Positions 17,122 through 26,213 are shown, counted from the stretch's first letter. The stretch: DNA of 64,000 nucleotides from Ramlibacter sp. (GCA_030695945.1 JAUYOG010000057.1:124001-188000), one strand, 5' to 3'. A program made the numbers and translations. The notes: generated by a model from the letters alone, not told the origin.

Positions 17122-19695
17122 ATGCCCAAGACAATTCCACACTTCCCCGTGTCCATCCCTGCGGCCAGCGCGATGGCGGAGATCACCGAATTCCATCGCC
17201 AGGAGGCCCTGCTCAAGGCCGGGGCCCTGCAGAGCGCGATTTTCAACAGCGCCAACTTCTCGAGCATCGCGACCGACGCCAAGGGCGTCATTCAGATTTT
17301 CAACGTGGGCGCGGAACGGATGTTGGGCTACGCGGCTGCCGACGTGGTGAACAAGATCACGCCGGCCGACATTTCCGACCCGCGGGAGCTGATCGCACGC
17401 GCCAAGGGATTGAGCGTTGAACTCGACACCCCGATCACGCCGGGCTTCGAGGCCCTGGTGTTCAAGGCCTCGCGCGGCATCGAAGACATCTACGAGCTGA
17501 CCTACATCCGCAAGGACGGCAGCCGCTTCCCGGCGGTGGTCTCGGTCACGGCGCTGCGCGATGACCAGGGCGCGATCATCGGCTACCTGCTGATCGGCAC
17601 CGACAACACGGCGCGCAAGGAGGCGGAAGAGGCCCTCGTCAAGGCCGGGGCCCTGCAGAGCGCGATTTTCAACAGCGCCAACTTCTCGAGCATCGCGACC
17701 GACGCCAAGGGCGTCATCCAGATCTTCAACGTGGGCGCGGAGCGGATGCTCGGCTACACGGCCGCGGAGGTCATGAACAAGATCACGCCGGCCGACATTT
17801 CCGATTCGCAGGAAGTGATTGCACGCGCCAAGGCGCTGAGCGCCGAGCTGGGCGCGTCGATCGCGCCGGGCTTCGAGGCCCTGGCGTTCAAGGCCTCCCG
17901 CGGCATCGAGGACATCTACGAGCTGACCTACATCCGCAAGGACGGCAGCCGCTTCCCGGCCGTGGTCTCGGTCACGGCGCTGCGCGACGACCAGGGCGCA
18001 ATCATCGGCTACCTGCTGATCGGCACCGACAACACGGCGCGCAAACAGGTCGAAGAGGAGCGCAAGAAGCTCGACCAGCGCTTGCGCGACCAGCAGTTCT
18101 ACACGCGCTCGCTCATCGAATCGAACATCGACGCGTTGATGACGACCGATCCCTTCGGGATCATCACCGACGTCAACAAGCAGATGGAGGCCCTCACCGG
18201 GTGCACGCGTGACGAGCTCATCGGGGCGCCGTTCAAGGGGTATTTCACGGATCCGGACCGGGCCGAGGCGGCGATCAAGCAGGTGATGAACGAAAACAAG
18301 GTCACCAACTACGAGCTCACTGCGCGCGCCCGGGACGGCAAGGAAACCGTGGTGTCCTACAACGCCACCACTTTCTACGATCGCAACCGGGTGCTGCAGG
18401 GCGTGTTCGCCGCGGCGCGCGACATCACCGAGCGCAAGCTGCTCGACCAGGTGCTGCAGGAAAACAACGTCGAACTGCAGCTTGCCAAGCTGGCGGCGGA
18501 ACAGTCCAACCTCGCCAAGTCGGACTTCCTCTCCAGCATGAGCCATGAGTTGCGCACGCCGCTCAACGCGATCCTCGGGTTCGCCCAGCTCATCGACACC
18601 GGCTCGCCGCCACCGACGCCCGCCCAGAAGCGCAGCGTGGACCAGATCCTCACGGGCGGGTGGTACCTGCTGGAGATGATCAGCGAAATCCTCGACCTCG
18701 CGTTGATCGAGTCGGGCAAGGTGTCGCTGTCGCTCGAACCGGTGTCGCTGGCCGACGCCTTGCACGCATGCCGGGACCTCATGGAGCCGCAGGCGCAGAA
18801 GCGCAACATCAACCTGACTTTTCCGCAGATGGAATGCCACCATTTCGTCCATGCCGACCAGACCCGGATCAAGCAGGTGCTGATCAACCTGCTATCCAAC
18901 GCCATCAAGTACAACCGGCCGGGCGGCACGGTGGCGGTGGAGTGCGCGCTGAACCCGGCCGACACCATTCGCATCAGCGTGCGCGATACCGGCGAGGGCC
19001 TGACGCCCGAGCAGCTCGCGCAACTCTTCCAGCCGTTCAACCGCCTCGGCAAGGAGAACGGCACGGAAGAAGGAACCGGTATCGGGCTGGTGGTGACCAA
19101 GCGCCTGGTCGAACAGATGGGGGGCACCATCGGCGCGCAAAGCATCGTCGGGGCAGGAAGCATGTTCTGGATCGACCTGGCCCTGACGACCGCGGCGGAA
19201 AGTGGGCCAGAGGATGCTGAGGCCGAGGCTGTGGCGCACCCGTATTCGCAGGTTCAGCCTGGCTCGCCGCTGCGCACCCTGCTCTACGTGGAAGACAATC
19301 CGGCCAGCCTGGAACTGGTCGAGCAGCTCGTCTCGCGCCGTCCCCACCTGAGCCTGATCAGTGCGGCTGACGGCAAGCTCGGCATCGAATACGCACGCGC
19401 CTTCCATCCGGACGTGATCCTGATGGACATCAACCTGCCCGGCATCGGCGGGATGGATGCCATGAGAATCCTGGGCGCCGAACCGGAGACCGCGCATATC
19501 CCGATCATCGCGATCAGCGCCAACGCGGTGCCGCGCGACATCGAGAAGGCCCTCGCGGCCGGGTTCTTCCGCTACCTCACCAAACCCATCAAGGTCAACG
19601 AGTTCATGGCCGCCCTGGACCTGGCGTTGGCCGTGCCGTCGGACGCAGGGGCCCCGCCGGAGCCGGCCTCGCTGCCTTGCGCCGAACCTGCCTGA
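17122..19695 (+). CDS. Soluble PAS-PAS-PAS hybrid histidine kinase with receiver
   Basis: 857-residue cytoplasmic sensor kinase without membrane segments. PAS1 (about 32-173) and PAS2 (174-315) are nearly identical tandem copies, both starting KAGALQSAIFNSANFSSIAT. PAS3 is at about 325-440 (LIESNIDALMTTDPFGIITD). HisKA has H475 in MSHELRTPLNAILGF. The ATPase domain shows NLLSNAIKYNRPGG, DTGEGLT and GTGIGLVV. The C-terminal receiver has VEDNPASL and phospho-acceptor D769 in LMDINLPGIGG. The start is the first ATG in frame after non-coding-like sequence. No output-domain gene is adjacent, so the receiver may pass phosphate to a partner elsewhere. Confidence 0.92.
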   Translation: MPKTIPHFPVSIPAASAMAEITEFHRQEALLKAGALQSAIFNSANFSSIATDAKGVIQIFNVGAERMLGYAAADVVNKITPADISDPRELIARAKGLSVELDTPITPGFEALVFKASRGIEDIYELTYIRKDGSRFPAVVSVTALRDDQGAIIGYLLIGTDNTARKEAEEALVKAGALQSAIFNSANFSSIATDAKGVIQIFNVGAERMLGYTAAEVMNKITPADISDSQEVIARAKALSAELGASIAPGFEALAFKASRGIEDIYELTYIRKDGSRFPAVVSVTALRDDQGAIIGYLLIGTDNTARKQVEEERKKLDQRLRDQQFYTRSLIESNIDALMTTDPFGIITDVNKQMEALTGCTRDELIGAPFKGYFTDPDRAEAAIKQVMNENKVTNYELTARARDGKETVVSYNATTFYDRNRVLQGVFAAARDITERKLLDQVLQENNVELQLAKLAAEQSNLAKSDFLSSMSHELRTPLNAILGFAQLIDTGSPPPTPAQKRSVDQILTGGWYLLEMISEILDLALIESGKVSLSLEPVSLADALHACRDLMEPQAQKRNINLTFPQMECHHFVHADQTRIKQVLINLLSNAIKYNRPGGTVAVECALNPADTIRISVRDTGEGLTPEQLAQLFQPFNRLGKENGTEEGTGIGLVVTKRLVEQMGGTIGAQSIVGAGSMFWIDLALTTAAESGPEDAEAEAVAHPYSQVQPGSPLRTLLYVEDNPASLELVEQLVSRRPHLSLISAADGKLGIEYARAFHPDVILMDINLPGIGGMDAMRILGAEPETAHIPIIAISANAVPRDIEKALAAGFFRYLTKPIKVNEFMAALDLALAVPSDAGAPPEPASLPCAEPA
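17215..18066 (+). repeat. Tandem 426-bp in-frame duplication encoding two PAS domains
   Basis: Unit 1 (17215-17640) and unit 2 (17641-18066) are abutting and in frame, 142 codons each. Long stretches are identical at the DNA level, for example the start AAGGCCGGGGCCCTGCAGAG and the RKDGSRFPAVVSVTALRDDQ coding block. Differences cluster in the middle and look like ordinary divergence after a recent duplication. Confidence 0.9.
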
Positions 19696-19727
19696 GCGCC
19701 AGGCGGGGCCTGCCGCGGACAACTCGG

Positions 19728-19741
19728 TTGACTTCGGTCAC
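19728..19741. promoter_or_regulatory. Possible second FNR-type box without an obvious target
   Basis: TTGACTTCGGTCAC matches the 14091 box in 12 of 14 bases and is followed 30 bases later (centre to centre) by CATGAT, similar to the hemerythrin layout. The only downstream plus-strand space before the convergent DUF2182 gene is about 80 bases. It is either a small-RNA promoter or chance. Confidence 0.25.
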
Positions 19742-19842
19742 GGCCGGGACGCTGGCAAGGCCATGATGGGCGGCGCATCGAGCCCTGAGCAAAGCCGACT
19801 GGCAACGCGGTCGAGGCTTGAAGGGCCGGCCCCTCCTGGACA

Positions 19843-20505
19843 TCACAGCAACCAGGCCGCGCGCGCCATCAGGTACACCCCCGTCACGATCGACACGGCG
19901 CCGACGGCCCAGGCGACGCGCTGGCCTGCCGGCGCCAGGCGTTCGGCGGTGATCGCCGCGGCCACCATCACCATCGCGCGCAGGTCCATCACGCCGATGG
20001 CCACGAGGATCGCCGTCAGGCCGGCGCAGGCGAAGCTGCAGTGCAGGCCCAGCCGCACGCCGTAGCGCCATGCCGCGCCGGCGTGGGCCGGCGGCGCCAG
20101 GCCACGCGCCGACGCGGGCCGGCAACGCGCCAGGTGATGCGCCTTCCACGCCGTGAACTGGAACGCGCCGGCGAGCAACACCACCAGCGCGAGTGACATG
20201 GGGACAGCGCGCGCCAACGCCGGCACCTGCAAGGCGGCTTGCGCGAACGCGGCGCCCGCCGCGAAGACGGCCAGCCCGAGCGCGGTCCACACGAGGAAGT
20301 AGCCCACGCCCGCGAGGGCGGCCAGCGCCGGCCGCCATCGCCACAGCATGGGCACGAGCGACGGCAGCATCATGGCCACCATCATCCCGGCCCACATGCC
20401 GACGAAGGCGGCGGCGGCCCCATACCAGCTCTGGCCGCACATCGGCATCCAGGCCATCGACAGCAGCCAGCCGCCGGGCATCGGGATCTCGCCCATGTCC
20501 CACAT
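19843..20505 (-). CDS. DUF2182 integral membrane protein
   Basis: 220-residue multi-pass protein of the DUF2182 family (predicted metal-binding membrane protein). It begins MWDMGEIPMPGGWLLSMAWM and contains the family block MWAGMMVAMMLPSLVPMLWR. A K-HHLARCR-type cytoplasmic loop and a GLHCSFACAGLTAIL helix with two Cys follow; Met/Cys/His-rich helices are why metal binding is suspected. It starts nine bases after the DUF899 stop, so the two form one transcript. The function is unproven. Confidence 0.87.
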   Translation of the reverse strand: MWDMGEIPMPGGWLLSMAWMPMCGQSWYGAAAAFVGMWAGMMVAMMLPSLVPMLWRWRPALAALAGVGYFLVWTALGLAVFAAGAAFAQAALQVPALARAVPMSLALVVLLAGAFQFTAWKAHHLARCRPASARGLAPPAHAGAAWRYGVRLGLHCSFACAGLTAILVAIGVMDLRAMVMVAAAITAERLAPAGQRVAWAVGAVSIVTGVYLMARAAWLL

Positions 20506-20514
20506 CGGGGCACC

Positions 20515-21333
20515 TCAGGTGCAGCAAGCCGCGCTGCCGGCGTGGGCCGGCGCCGCCTCGTACTCGTCATGCCTGCGCCACCAGATGCCTTGCTCGTTGC
20601 GCCCCAGGGGCGCGCGGTCGAGCCACTGGTAGGAGCCCCACAGGCCGTCGAGCCCGCGCGAGTAGGTGGAGTAGGTGTGGTAGATCACGCCGTCCTCGCG
20701 CACGAAGGCGCTCACGCCCGGCCGCTCGCGCGTGTACGTGGCCACGTCGGTGCCGGTCGTCGCCGCGATCTGCGCCACCGGCCCCTCGCCGTCTTTCGAC
20801 AGCGAATCGCCGATGCCGCGCAGCGTCCAGGCCGGCTCGCGCCGGTAGTTGTATTCGACGGTGCCATCGAGCTGCTGCTTCTCGGTCAGCGAGACGTTGA
20901 AGTCGTAGTTGAAGTCGCCGCCCAGCGATGACGCCCAGGGGAAGGTCCAGCCCATGCGCTGCTTGAAGGCCCGCAGCTTCGCGAGCGGCGCGCGCGAGAC
21001 GGCGCACAGCTGCACGTCGTGGTGGGCCAGGTGCACCGCGAAGCCGTTGAAGCCGTCGGCGATCATCGAGCACGAGGGGCAGCCCGCCTCGTAGTCGGGC
21101 CCGAACATGAAGTGGTAGACCAGCAGTTGCGAGCGCCCCTGGAAGAGGTCGGCCAGCGACGCGCGGCCTTCGCCGGTGTCGAAGCTGTAGCCCTTGTCCA
21201 CCCGCACCCACGGCAGCTGCTGGCGCTGCCGCGCCAGCTCGTCGCTGCGGCGCGTGTGCTCCTTCTCCGCGGCCAGCAGCTCCAGCCGCGCGGCCATCCA
21301 TTCCTTGCGTGTTGCAGTCCGGTGTTCAGTCAT
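20515..21333 (-). CDS. DUF899 thioredoxin-like protein
   Basis: 272-residue cytoplasmic protein of the DUF899 family, with a predicted thioredoxin-fold core. The segments VDKGYSFDTGEGRASLADLF, FGPDYEAGCPSCSM (a C-x-x-C) and SAFVREDGVIYHTYSTYSRG are family features. The C-terminus ends in a Cys pair (AACCT). It heads the DUF899-DUF2182 transcript. A -10-like TACTAT/CTATAA element lies in the 105-bp divergent gap shared with the regulator at 21439. The biochemical role is unknown; a redox or peroxide-linked role is only suggested by the fold. Confidence 0.88.
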   Translation of the reverse strand: MTEHRTATRKEWMAARLELLAAEKEHTRRSDELARQRQQLPWVRVDKGYSFDTGEGRASLADLFQGRSQLLVYHFMFGPDYEAGCPSCSMIADGFNGFAVHLAHHDVQLCAVSRAPLAKLRAFKQRMGWTFPWASSLGGDFNYDFNVSLTEKQQLDGTVEYNYRREPAWTLRGIGDSLSKDGEGPVAQIAATTGTDVATYTRERPGVSAFVREDGVIYHTYSTYSRGLDGLWGSYQWLDRAPLGRNEQGIWWRRHDEYEAAPAHAGSAACCT

Positions 21334-21438
21334 CGCTCACTCCTTTCGTGGGTTGTTGATCGAGCGCGGACTTATAGTAGGAACGAACATGCGAAGGGTG
21401 AGAGTGACAAGTGTGGCGGGATTTGCGGCGGGGCGGCC

Positions 21439-22662
21439 ATGGACTCGCTGATCACGGCCGCGGCCCGTGCGCTCGCGGCGGGTGACGTGCTGGGCGCACT
21501 CAACCGCGTCGCCTTGCGCGGCGACGCGCCCGCGCTCGCGCTGCGGGGCATCGCGATGGCGCGGCTCGGCGATTTCGCCCGCGCGAAAGAGCTGCTCCAT
21601 CGCGCCGCCCGCGCCTTCGGCGCGAAGGAAGCCCTGGCCCGCGCGCGCTGCGTGGTGGCCGAAGCGGAGATCGCGCTCGTCTCGCGCGAGCTGGGCTGGC
21701 CCGCGAAGGAACTGGATGCCGCGCGGGCCACGCTGGCCGCGCATGGCGATAAGGCCAATGCGGCCCATGCGGGGCATCTGCAGGCGCGGCGCCTGTTGCT
21801 CGTCGGGCAGCTGGGCGACGCGGAGCGGACGCTGGCCGGGCTCGACCCTTCGCCTCTGCCACCGGCGAGCCAGGCGGCCCACGCGCTGGTGGTGGCGGGC
21901 CTCGCGGTGCGGCGGCTGCACACCAGGGCGGCACGCGCGGCGCTGGCCGAGGCCGGGCGCGCGGCGCGCGACGCGGGCATCCCCGCATTGGTGGCGGAGG
22001 TGGAGAGCGCGTCGCTCGCCCTCGATGCGCCCGCTGCCCGCCTGATCGAGCGCGGGCAGGAAAGGCCGCTGTTGCTGGAAGAAGTGGAAGCGCTGCTCGC
22101 GTCCGGGGCCTTCGTTGTGGACGCGTGCCGCAACGCCGTGCGCCAGGCCGGCGCAGCGGTGCCGCTGGCCAGCCGGCCGGTGTTGTTTGCATTGGCCCGT
22201 GCGCTCGGCGAGGCATGGCCCGCCGACGTGGCGCGCGAGACGCTGGTGGCGCGCGCCTTTCGCGGCAAGCAGGCGGACGAGTCGTACCGCGCCCGGCTGC
22301 GCGTCGAAATGGGGCGGCTGCGCAACTTGCTCAAACCCCTGGCCGGCGTCACCGCGACCCGGCAAGGCTTCGTGCTCGAGCCGCATCGCGCGGCCGAGGT
22401 GGTCGTGCTGGCGCCGCCCGTCGACGATGAGCACGGCGAGGTGCTCGCCTTCCTGGCCGATGGCGAGTCGTGGTCGAGCTCGGCCCTGGCGCTCGCCCTG
22501 GGCGCCAGCCAGCGCACGGTGCAGCGCGCGCTGGAATCGCTGGAGGCGGCCGGCAAGGTGCAATGGGTGGGCCACGCGCGGGCGCGCCGCTGGATGACGG
22601 CGCAGGCCGTGCCGGGATTCACGACAACCTTGTTACTCCCCGCTTCGCCACCCGGTGAGTAG
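21439..22662 (+). CDS. Regulator-like protein: helical repeat domain plus two winged helices
   Basis: 407-residue protein. Residues 1-250 are Ala/Leu/Arg-rich helical repeats of TPR type (AMARLGDFARAKELLHRAAR). Residues about 260-315 look like an OmpR-type winged helix (RLRVEMGRLRNLLKPLAGVT, then ATRQGFVLEP). Residues about 345-385 form a second helix-turn-helix (SALALALGASQRTVQRALES, LEAAGKVQWVG). No receiver domain is seen. It is divergent from DUF899-DUF2182 and runs into the propeller gene nine bases downstream. It probably regulates one or both sides; the ligand is unknown. The family was not recognised by name. Confidence 0.72.
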   Translation: MDSLITAAARALAAGDVLGALNRVALRGDAPALALRGIAMARLGDFARAKELLHRAARAFGAKEALARARCVVAEAEIALVSRELGWPAKELDAARATLAAHGDKANAAHAGHLQARRLLLVGQLGDAERTLAGLDPSPLPPASQAAHALVVAGLAVRRLHTRAARAALAEAGRAARDAGIPALVAEVESASLALDAPAARLIERGQERPLLLEEVEALLASGAFVVDACRNAVRQAGAAVPLASRPVLFALARALGEAWPADVARETLVARAFRGKQADESYRARLRVEMGRLRNLLKPLAGVTATRQGFVLEPHRAAEVVVLAPPVDDEHGEVLAFLADGESWSSSALALALGASQRTVQRALESLEAAGKVQWVGHARARRWMTAQAVPGFTTTLLLPASPPGE

Positions 22663-22671
22663 GATGTTGGC

Positions 22672-23310
22672 ATGAAGAAGAAACCAGCCGAGATCGTGCG
22701 CGAGTACGGCCCCTTTGCGGGCGTGGACAAGGTTGCCGGCGTCACCTATGACGGCGCCCAGGTGTGGTTCGCGTCCGGCGACAAGCTCAACGCGTTCGAC
22801 CCGGCGAGCGGCCACACGGTGCGCTCCATCGACGTTGCCGCGCATGCGGGCACCGCATTCGATGGCCAACACCTGTTCCAGATCGCGGAGGACCGCATCC
22901 AGAAGATCGACCCGGCCACCGGCCGCGTGCTCGGCACCATCCCCGCGCCCGCCGGTGGCGGCGACTCGGGGCTCGCGTGGGCCGAGGGCTCGCTGTGGGT
23001 GGGCCATTACCGCGAGCGCAAGATCCACCAGGTGGACCCGGAAACCGGCGCCGTGCTTCGCAGCATCGAGAGCAACCGCTTCGTCACCGGCGTGAGCTGG
23101 GTCGACGGCGAGCTGTGGCATGCCACCTGGGAGGGCGACGAGAGCGAGCTGCGCCGGATCGATCCGCGCACGGGCGAGGTGCTGGAAGCGCTCGAGATGC
23201 CGGCGGGTGCGAACGTGTCGGGGCTCGAGTCCGACGGCGCGGACCGCTTCTATTGCGGCGGCGGGAACTGCGGCAAGGTGCGGGCCGTGCGCCGGCCGAG
23301 GCACGTGTAG
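22672..23310 (+). CDS. Small beta-propeller protein (Vgb/glutamine-cyclotransferase-like)
   Basis: 212 residues made of about five propeller blades of the type LAWAEGSLWVGHYRERKIHQ, with repeated IDPATGRVLG/VDPETGAVLR strands. No signal peptide is visible, so it is probably cytoplasmic. The fold matches virginiamycin B lyase-like and glutaminyl cyclotransferase-like repeats, but no catalytic set is identifiable. It starts nine bases after the two-winged-helix gene, so the two are probably co-expressed. It may be a binding partner or an enzyme of unknown substrate. Confidence 0.78.
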   Translation: MKKKPAEIVREYGPFAGVDKVAGVTYDGAQVWFASGDKLNAFDPASGHTVRSIDVAAHAGTAFDGQHLFQIAEDRIQKIDPATGRVLGTIPAPAGGGDSGLAWAEGSLWVGHYRERKIHQVDPETGAVLRSIESNRFVTGVSWVDGELWHATWEGDESELRRIDPRTGEVLEALEMPAGANVSGLESDGADRFYCGGGNCGKVRAVRRPRHV

Positions 23311-23384
23311 CGCACGCGACAGCCGGGCCAACCTTGGCGCCGCGCGAAGGTTCGTATCTTCGTGAGGCAACCCAAGGAGCGGCC

Positions 23385-23819
23385 ATGGCCAACGACGCGA
23401 TCACGAACACACTTGCAGACCCCCTGGCGCAAATCCGCGCCATCAACCAGAGTGCGGCCTTCAACCGATGGTGCGGCATCGAGGTGGTGAGCGCGGAGCC
23501 CGGCAAGGCCGAAATCGCCATGCCCTGGCGCGCCGAGGTGGGGCAGTACTCCGGCTTCCTGCATGCGGGCCTGGTGGGCGCGCTCATCGACACGGCTTGC
23601 GGCTTCGCGGCCGTATCGGTGGTCGGCCGTGTGCTGGCGTCCCACTACTCGGTCAATTGCCTTCGCCCGGCGGTGGGCGAGCGCTTCATCGCGCGAGCCC
23701 GCGTCGTCAAGCCCGGCAAGACGCAGGTCTTCACGGCGTGCGAGTTATATGCCGTGGCCGAAGGCTCCGAGAAGCTGGTGGCCACGGGCGAGACGCTGCT
23801 CTCGGTCGTCGGGGCGTGA
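23385..23819 (+). CDS. PaaI-type hotdog-fold thioesterase
   Basis: 144-residue cytoplasmic protein of the PaaI/YdiI hotdog family, hydrolysing acyl-CoA thioesters. The core motif is FLHAGLVGALIDTACGFAAV, the HGG-like turn carrying the family's catalytic Asp (D in ALIDTA). The strand HYSVNCLRPAVGERFIARAR follows. The AAGGAG ribosome-binding site before ATG 23385 is strong. No phenylacetate genes are nearby, so the substrate is open. It ends 10-20 bp before the YihY gene. Confidence 0.9.
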   Translation: MANDAITNTLADPLAQIRAINQSAAFNRWCGIEVVSAEPGKAEIAMPWRAEVGQYSGFLHAGLVGALIDTACGFAAVSVVGRVLASHYSVNCLRPAVGERFIARARVVKPGKTQVFTACELYAVAEGSEKLVATGETLLSVVGA

Positions 23820-23828
23820 GCGGCTATA

Positions 23829-24683
23829 TTGCCGCTCGTGGCAAGAACTAGTCGATCCCACGGCAGCCTGGCTGGCAGCATCGTCCGGCGCGGCCGGGAA
23901 GAACGCCTCGCCCAGGCGGCGGGCGGCCTCGCCTTCACGACGGTGGTGTCCACGGTGCCGCTGCTGGCGGTGAGCTTTGCGCTGTTCGCGCGCATCCCGG
24001 CATTGCGCCCGGCCGGGGAGGGCCTGCGCGAGCACCTGCTGCGCGGCCTGCTGCCGGCCGACATCACCAAGGCCGTGCTGAAGCACCTGGCGCAGTTCAC
24101 GGGCAACGCCAGCGCGCTCACGCTCGTGGGTTTCGTCGTGCTGCTGGTGTCGGCCCTGGCGCTGCTCCTCTGCGTGGAGAACACCCTCAACCGGATCTGG
24201 CAGGCGAAGAAATCGCGCCCGCTGCTGCGCCGGCTGGCCCTGTACGTTGGCATGCTGCTCACGGGGCCGGTGATCATCGGCGCGAGCCTGTGGGCCACGT
24301 CCTATCTGCTGGCCGCCTCCAGTGGCCTGGTTGGCGCGCGGCCTGCCTGGATGCCGCATGCCCTCAACCTGGGGCCGGTGGTGCTCGGCGCCGCCGGCTT
24401 CGCCTGCCTTTTCCGCTTCGTGCCGCACGCCGGGGTGCGGTGGCGCGATGCGGTCGCGGGCGGCCTGCTCGCGGGCATCGCCTTCGAGTTCGGCAAGCGC
24501 GGCTTCGCGATCTACCTTGCCAACGTGCCGGCGTACCGCACGATCTACGGCGCCTTCGCGCCCCTGCTGGCCTTCCTGGTGTGGGTGTATTACTCGTGGT
24601 TCATCACGCTGGCCGCGGCGCTGGTCAGCGCCAGCCTGCCGGGCGGTGGCGCGCCAACGCAGCGTCGGTTGTCGCGCGCGTAG
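23829..24683 (+). CDS. YihY/BrkB family inner-membrane protein
   Basis: 284-residue protein with about six transmembrane helices. Motifs include AQAAGGLAFTTVVSTVPLLA near the N-terminus, ENTLNRIWQAKKSRPLLRRL, and the C-terminal YRTIYGAFAPLLAFLVWVYY, the BrkB signature. The first codon is TTG at 23829 or GTG at 23838; neither has a clear ribosome-binding site. The older label RNase BN is not supported for this family, and the function is unknown. It follows the thioesterase by nine bases. Confidence 0.88.
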   Translation: MPLVARTSRSHGSLAGSIVRRGREERLAQAAGGLAFTTVVSTVPLLAVSFALFARIPALRPAGEGLREHLLRGLLPADITKAVLKHLAQFTGNASALTLVGFVVLLVSALALLLCVENTLNRIWQAKKSRPLLRRLALYVGMLLTGPVIIGASLWATSYLLAASSGLVGARPAWMPHALNLGPVVLGAAGFACLFRFVPHAGVRWRDAVAGGLLAGIAFEFGKRGFAIYLANVPAYRTIYGAFAPLLAFLVWVYYSWFITLAAALVSASLPGGGAPTQRRLSRA

Positions 24684-24742
24684 CCGGCTATCGGGGTTCC
24701 CCCACAGGACGAACGGACACCGGCATCGGGCAGAATATTTCC

Positions 24743-25513
24743 ATGAGCTATCCATACGTGAGCGTCGAGGACGCGATGACGCGAGGGGGCCTGCGCATGG
24801 TCGTCGTCGGCGGCGTGCCGAGCCCCTGGGGTGAAGCAGCCAAGGGCATCCTGCACATCAAGCGCATCGAATGGGCCGCCGTGCGCCTGGCCTATGACAG
24901 CGACGCGCTCAGGGAGTGGAGCGGTCAGCGCAACGGGCCCGTGGCCATCTACGAGAACGAGCGGCCCCGCTCCGGCTGGGCGGAGATCCTCCTGCTGGCC
25001 GAACGGCTGGCGCCCACGCCGTCGCTGCTGCACGCCGACGCGGGCGAGCGGGCCCTGGTTTTCGGCCTGGCCCACGAGCTGTTGGGCGAGCAGGGCCTGG
25101 CCTGGACGCGCCGGCTGCAGCTGATTCATGCCGGCCTGCAAGGCGCCGGCGGATTCCCCGAACGCGCCGCGAAGTACCTGGCCAAGAGGTATGGCTACAG
25201 CCCCCAAGCCGGCGCGGCCTCCGGCACGCGCGTGGCGCAGCTGCTGCGCATGCTGGGCGCGCGCCTGAAGTCGCAGCGCGACGCCGGGAGCCGCTATTAC
25301 GTGGGCGACTCGGTGACGGCAGTCGATGTCTACAGCGCGACCTGCATGGCGATGTTCCGGCCGCTGCCCGCGGGGCAGTGCGACATGGACGTCAGCACGA
25401 GGGCGGCCTTCGAAATGCAGGACGCGCAGACCGAGGCGGCCCTGGACCCGATCCTGCTGGCGCATCGGGACATGATGTACGCGCAGCACCTGGAGTTGCC
25501 GCTGGCGCTTTGA
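24743..25513 (+). CDS. Glutathione S-transferase-like protein
   Basis: 256 residues. An N-terminal thioredoxin-like half carries VPSPWGEAAKGILHIKRIEW, where SPW is at the usual active-site Ser/Cys position. A helical GST C-terminal half follows (YYVGDSVTAVDVYSATCMAM holds the conserved Asp of the GST folding motif). It is longer than the usual 200-220 residues. It is probably cytoplasmic; the substrate is unknown. It is convergent with the membrane protein at 25527. Confidence 0.78.
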   Translation: MSYPYVSVEDAMTRGGLRMVVVGGVPSPWGEAAKGILHIKRIEWAAVRLAYDSDALREWSGQRNGPVAIYENERPRSGWAEILLLAERLAPTPSLLHADAGERALVFGLAHELLGEQGLAWTRRLQLIHAGLQGAGGFPERAAKYLAKRYGYSPQAGAASGTRVAQLLRMLGARLKSQRDAGSRYYVGDSVTAVDVYSATCMAMFRPLPAGQCDMDVSTRAAFEMQDAQTEAALDPILLAHRDMMYAQHLELPLAL

Positions 25514-25526
25514 AGCCGGCCGCCGG

Positions 25527-26213
25527 TCAGGCCGCCCAGGCCGCGGCCCTGCTGAATAGCAGTCCGCCGATCGCGAGCCGGAAGAGCACCGCCATCGCCA
25601 GCGAGGCCGGGAAGACCAGGCCCATGGATGCTGCCGACAACTGGCCCAGCAGCAACATGGGCGCCACGGTCAGCAGGCCGGCAGCCAGCGTGAGGCTGCC
25701 GGCGATACGAGCGCGAACGGGTGACTTCAGCACGGCGGCGCCCGCGGCCATCATGGCAGCGCCCATGAAGAGCGAACCCGCGGCATGGGCCGTCGAGCTG
25801 ACCAGGTTGAAAGCGGGCCAGGCGGAAAGCGCCAATCGGGGATCAGGCGATCCGACAAGGCTGGGCACGGCAATCCACAGCCCGACGGGCACGAGGCTAT
25901 GTGCTCCGATGCCGAGCAGCCCCAGCACGAAGATGCAAACGGCCAGGGTGGGCGCGCCGCGTCGCAGGCCCAGTGACAGGCCGGCAAGGAACAGCGCCAT
26001 CGCGGCCAGGTTGATCGTTCCCGCAGCAGCAGCCATGCGCAGCCAGTGGCCGCCGTCTCGCAGCACGATGATCGCCTGCTCGGGCTGCGCGAACTTTTCG
26101 GCGGTCCAGCCGCTTTGCATGAAGCCGATCATCTCCACCAGCAGGAGCAGGCCCGACACCATGCCGGCCGCGCCAGCGGCGCGGCAGATTTTCACAATCC
26201 CCTGTTCAGGCAT
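25527..26213 (-). CDS. Multi-pass membrane protein of unknown function
   Basis: 228 residues with about six or seven hydrophobic helices, starting MPEQGIVKICRAAGAAGMVS. The start at 26213 overlaps the end of the NTF2-like gene by eight bases (ATGCCTGA), so the genes are coupled. A longer upstream open frame exists but lies inside the NTF2-like gene. It resembles DUF4386-type proteins in length and helix spacing, but I cannot confirm the family. No catalytic motif is seen. Confidence 0.7.
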   Translation of the reverse strand: MPEQGIVKICRAAGAAGMVSGLLLLVEMIGFMQSGWTAEKFAQPEQAIIVLRDGGHWLRMAAAAGTINLAAMALFLAGLSLGLRRGAPTLAVCIFVLGLLGIGAHSLVPVGLWIAVPSLVGSPDPRLALSAWPAFNLVSSTAHAAGSLFMGAAMMAAGAAVLKSPVRARIAGSLTLAAGLLTVAPMLLLGQLSAASMGLVFPASLAMAVLFRLAIGGLLFSRAAAWAA

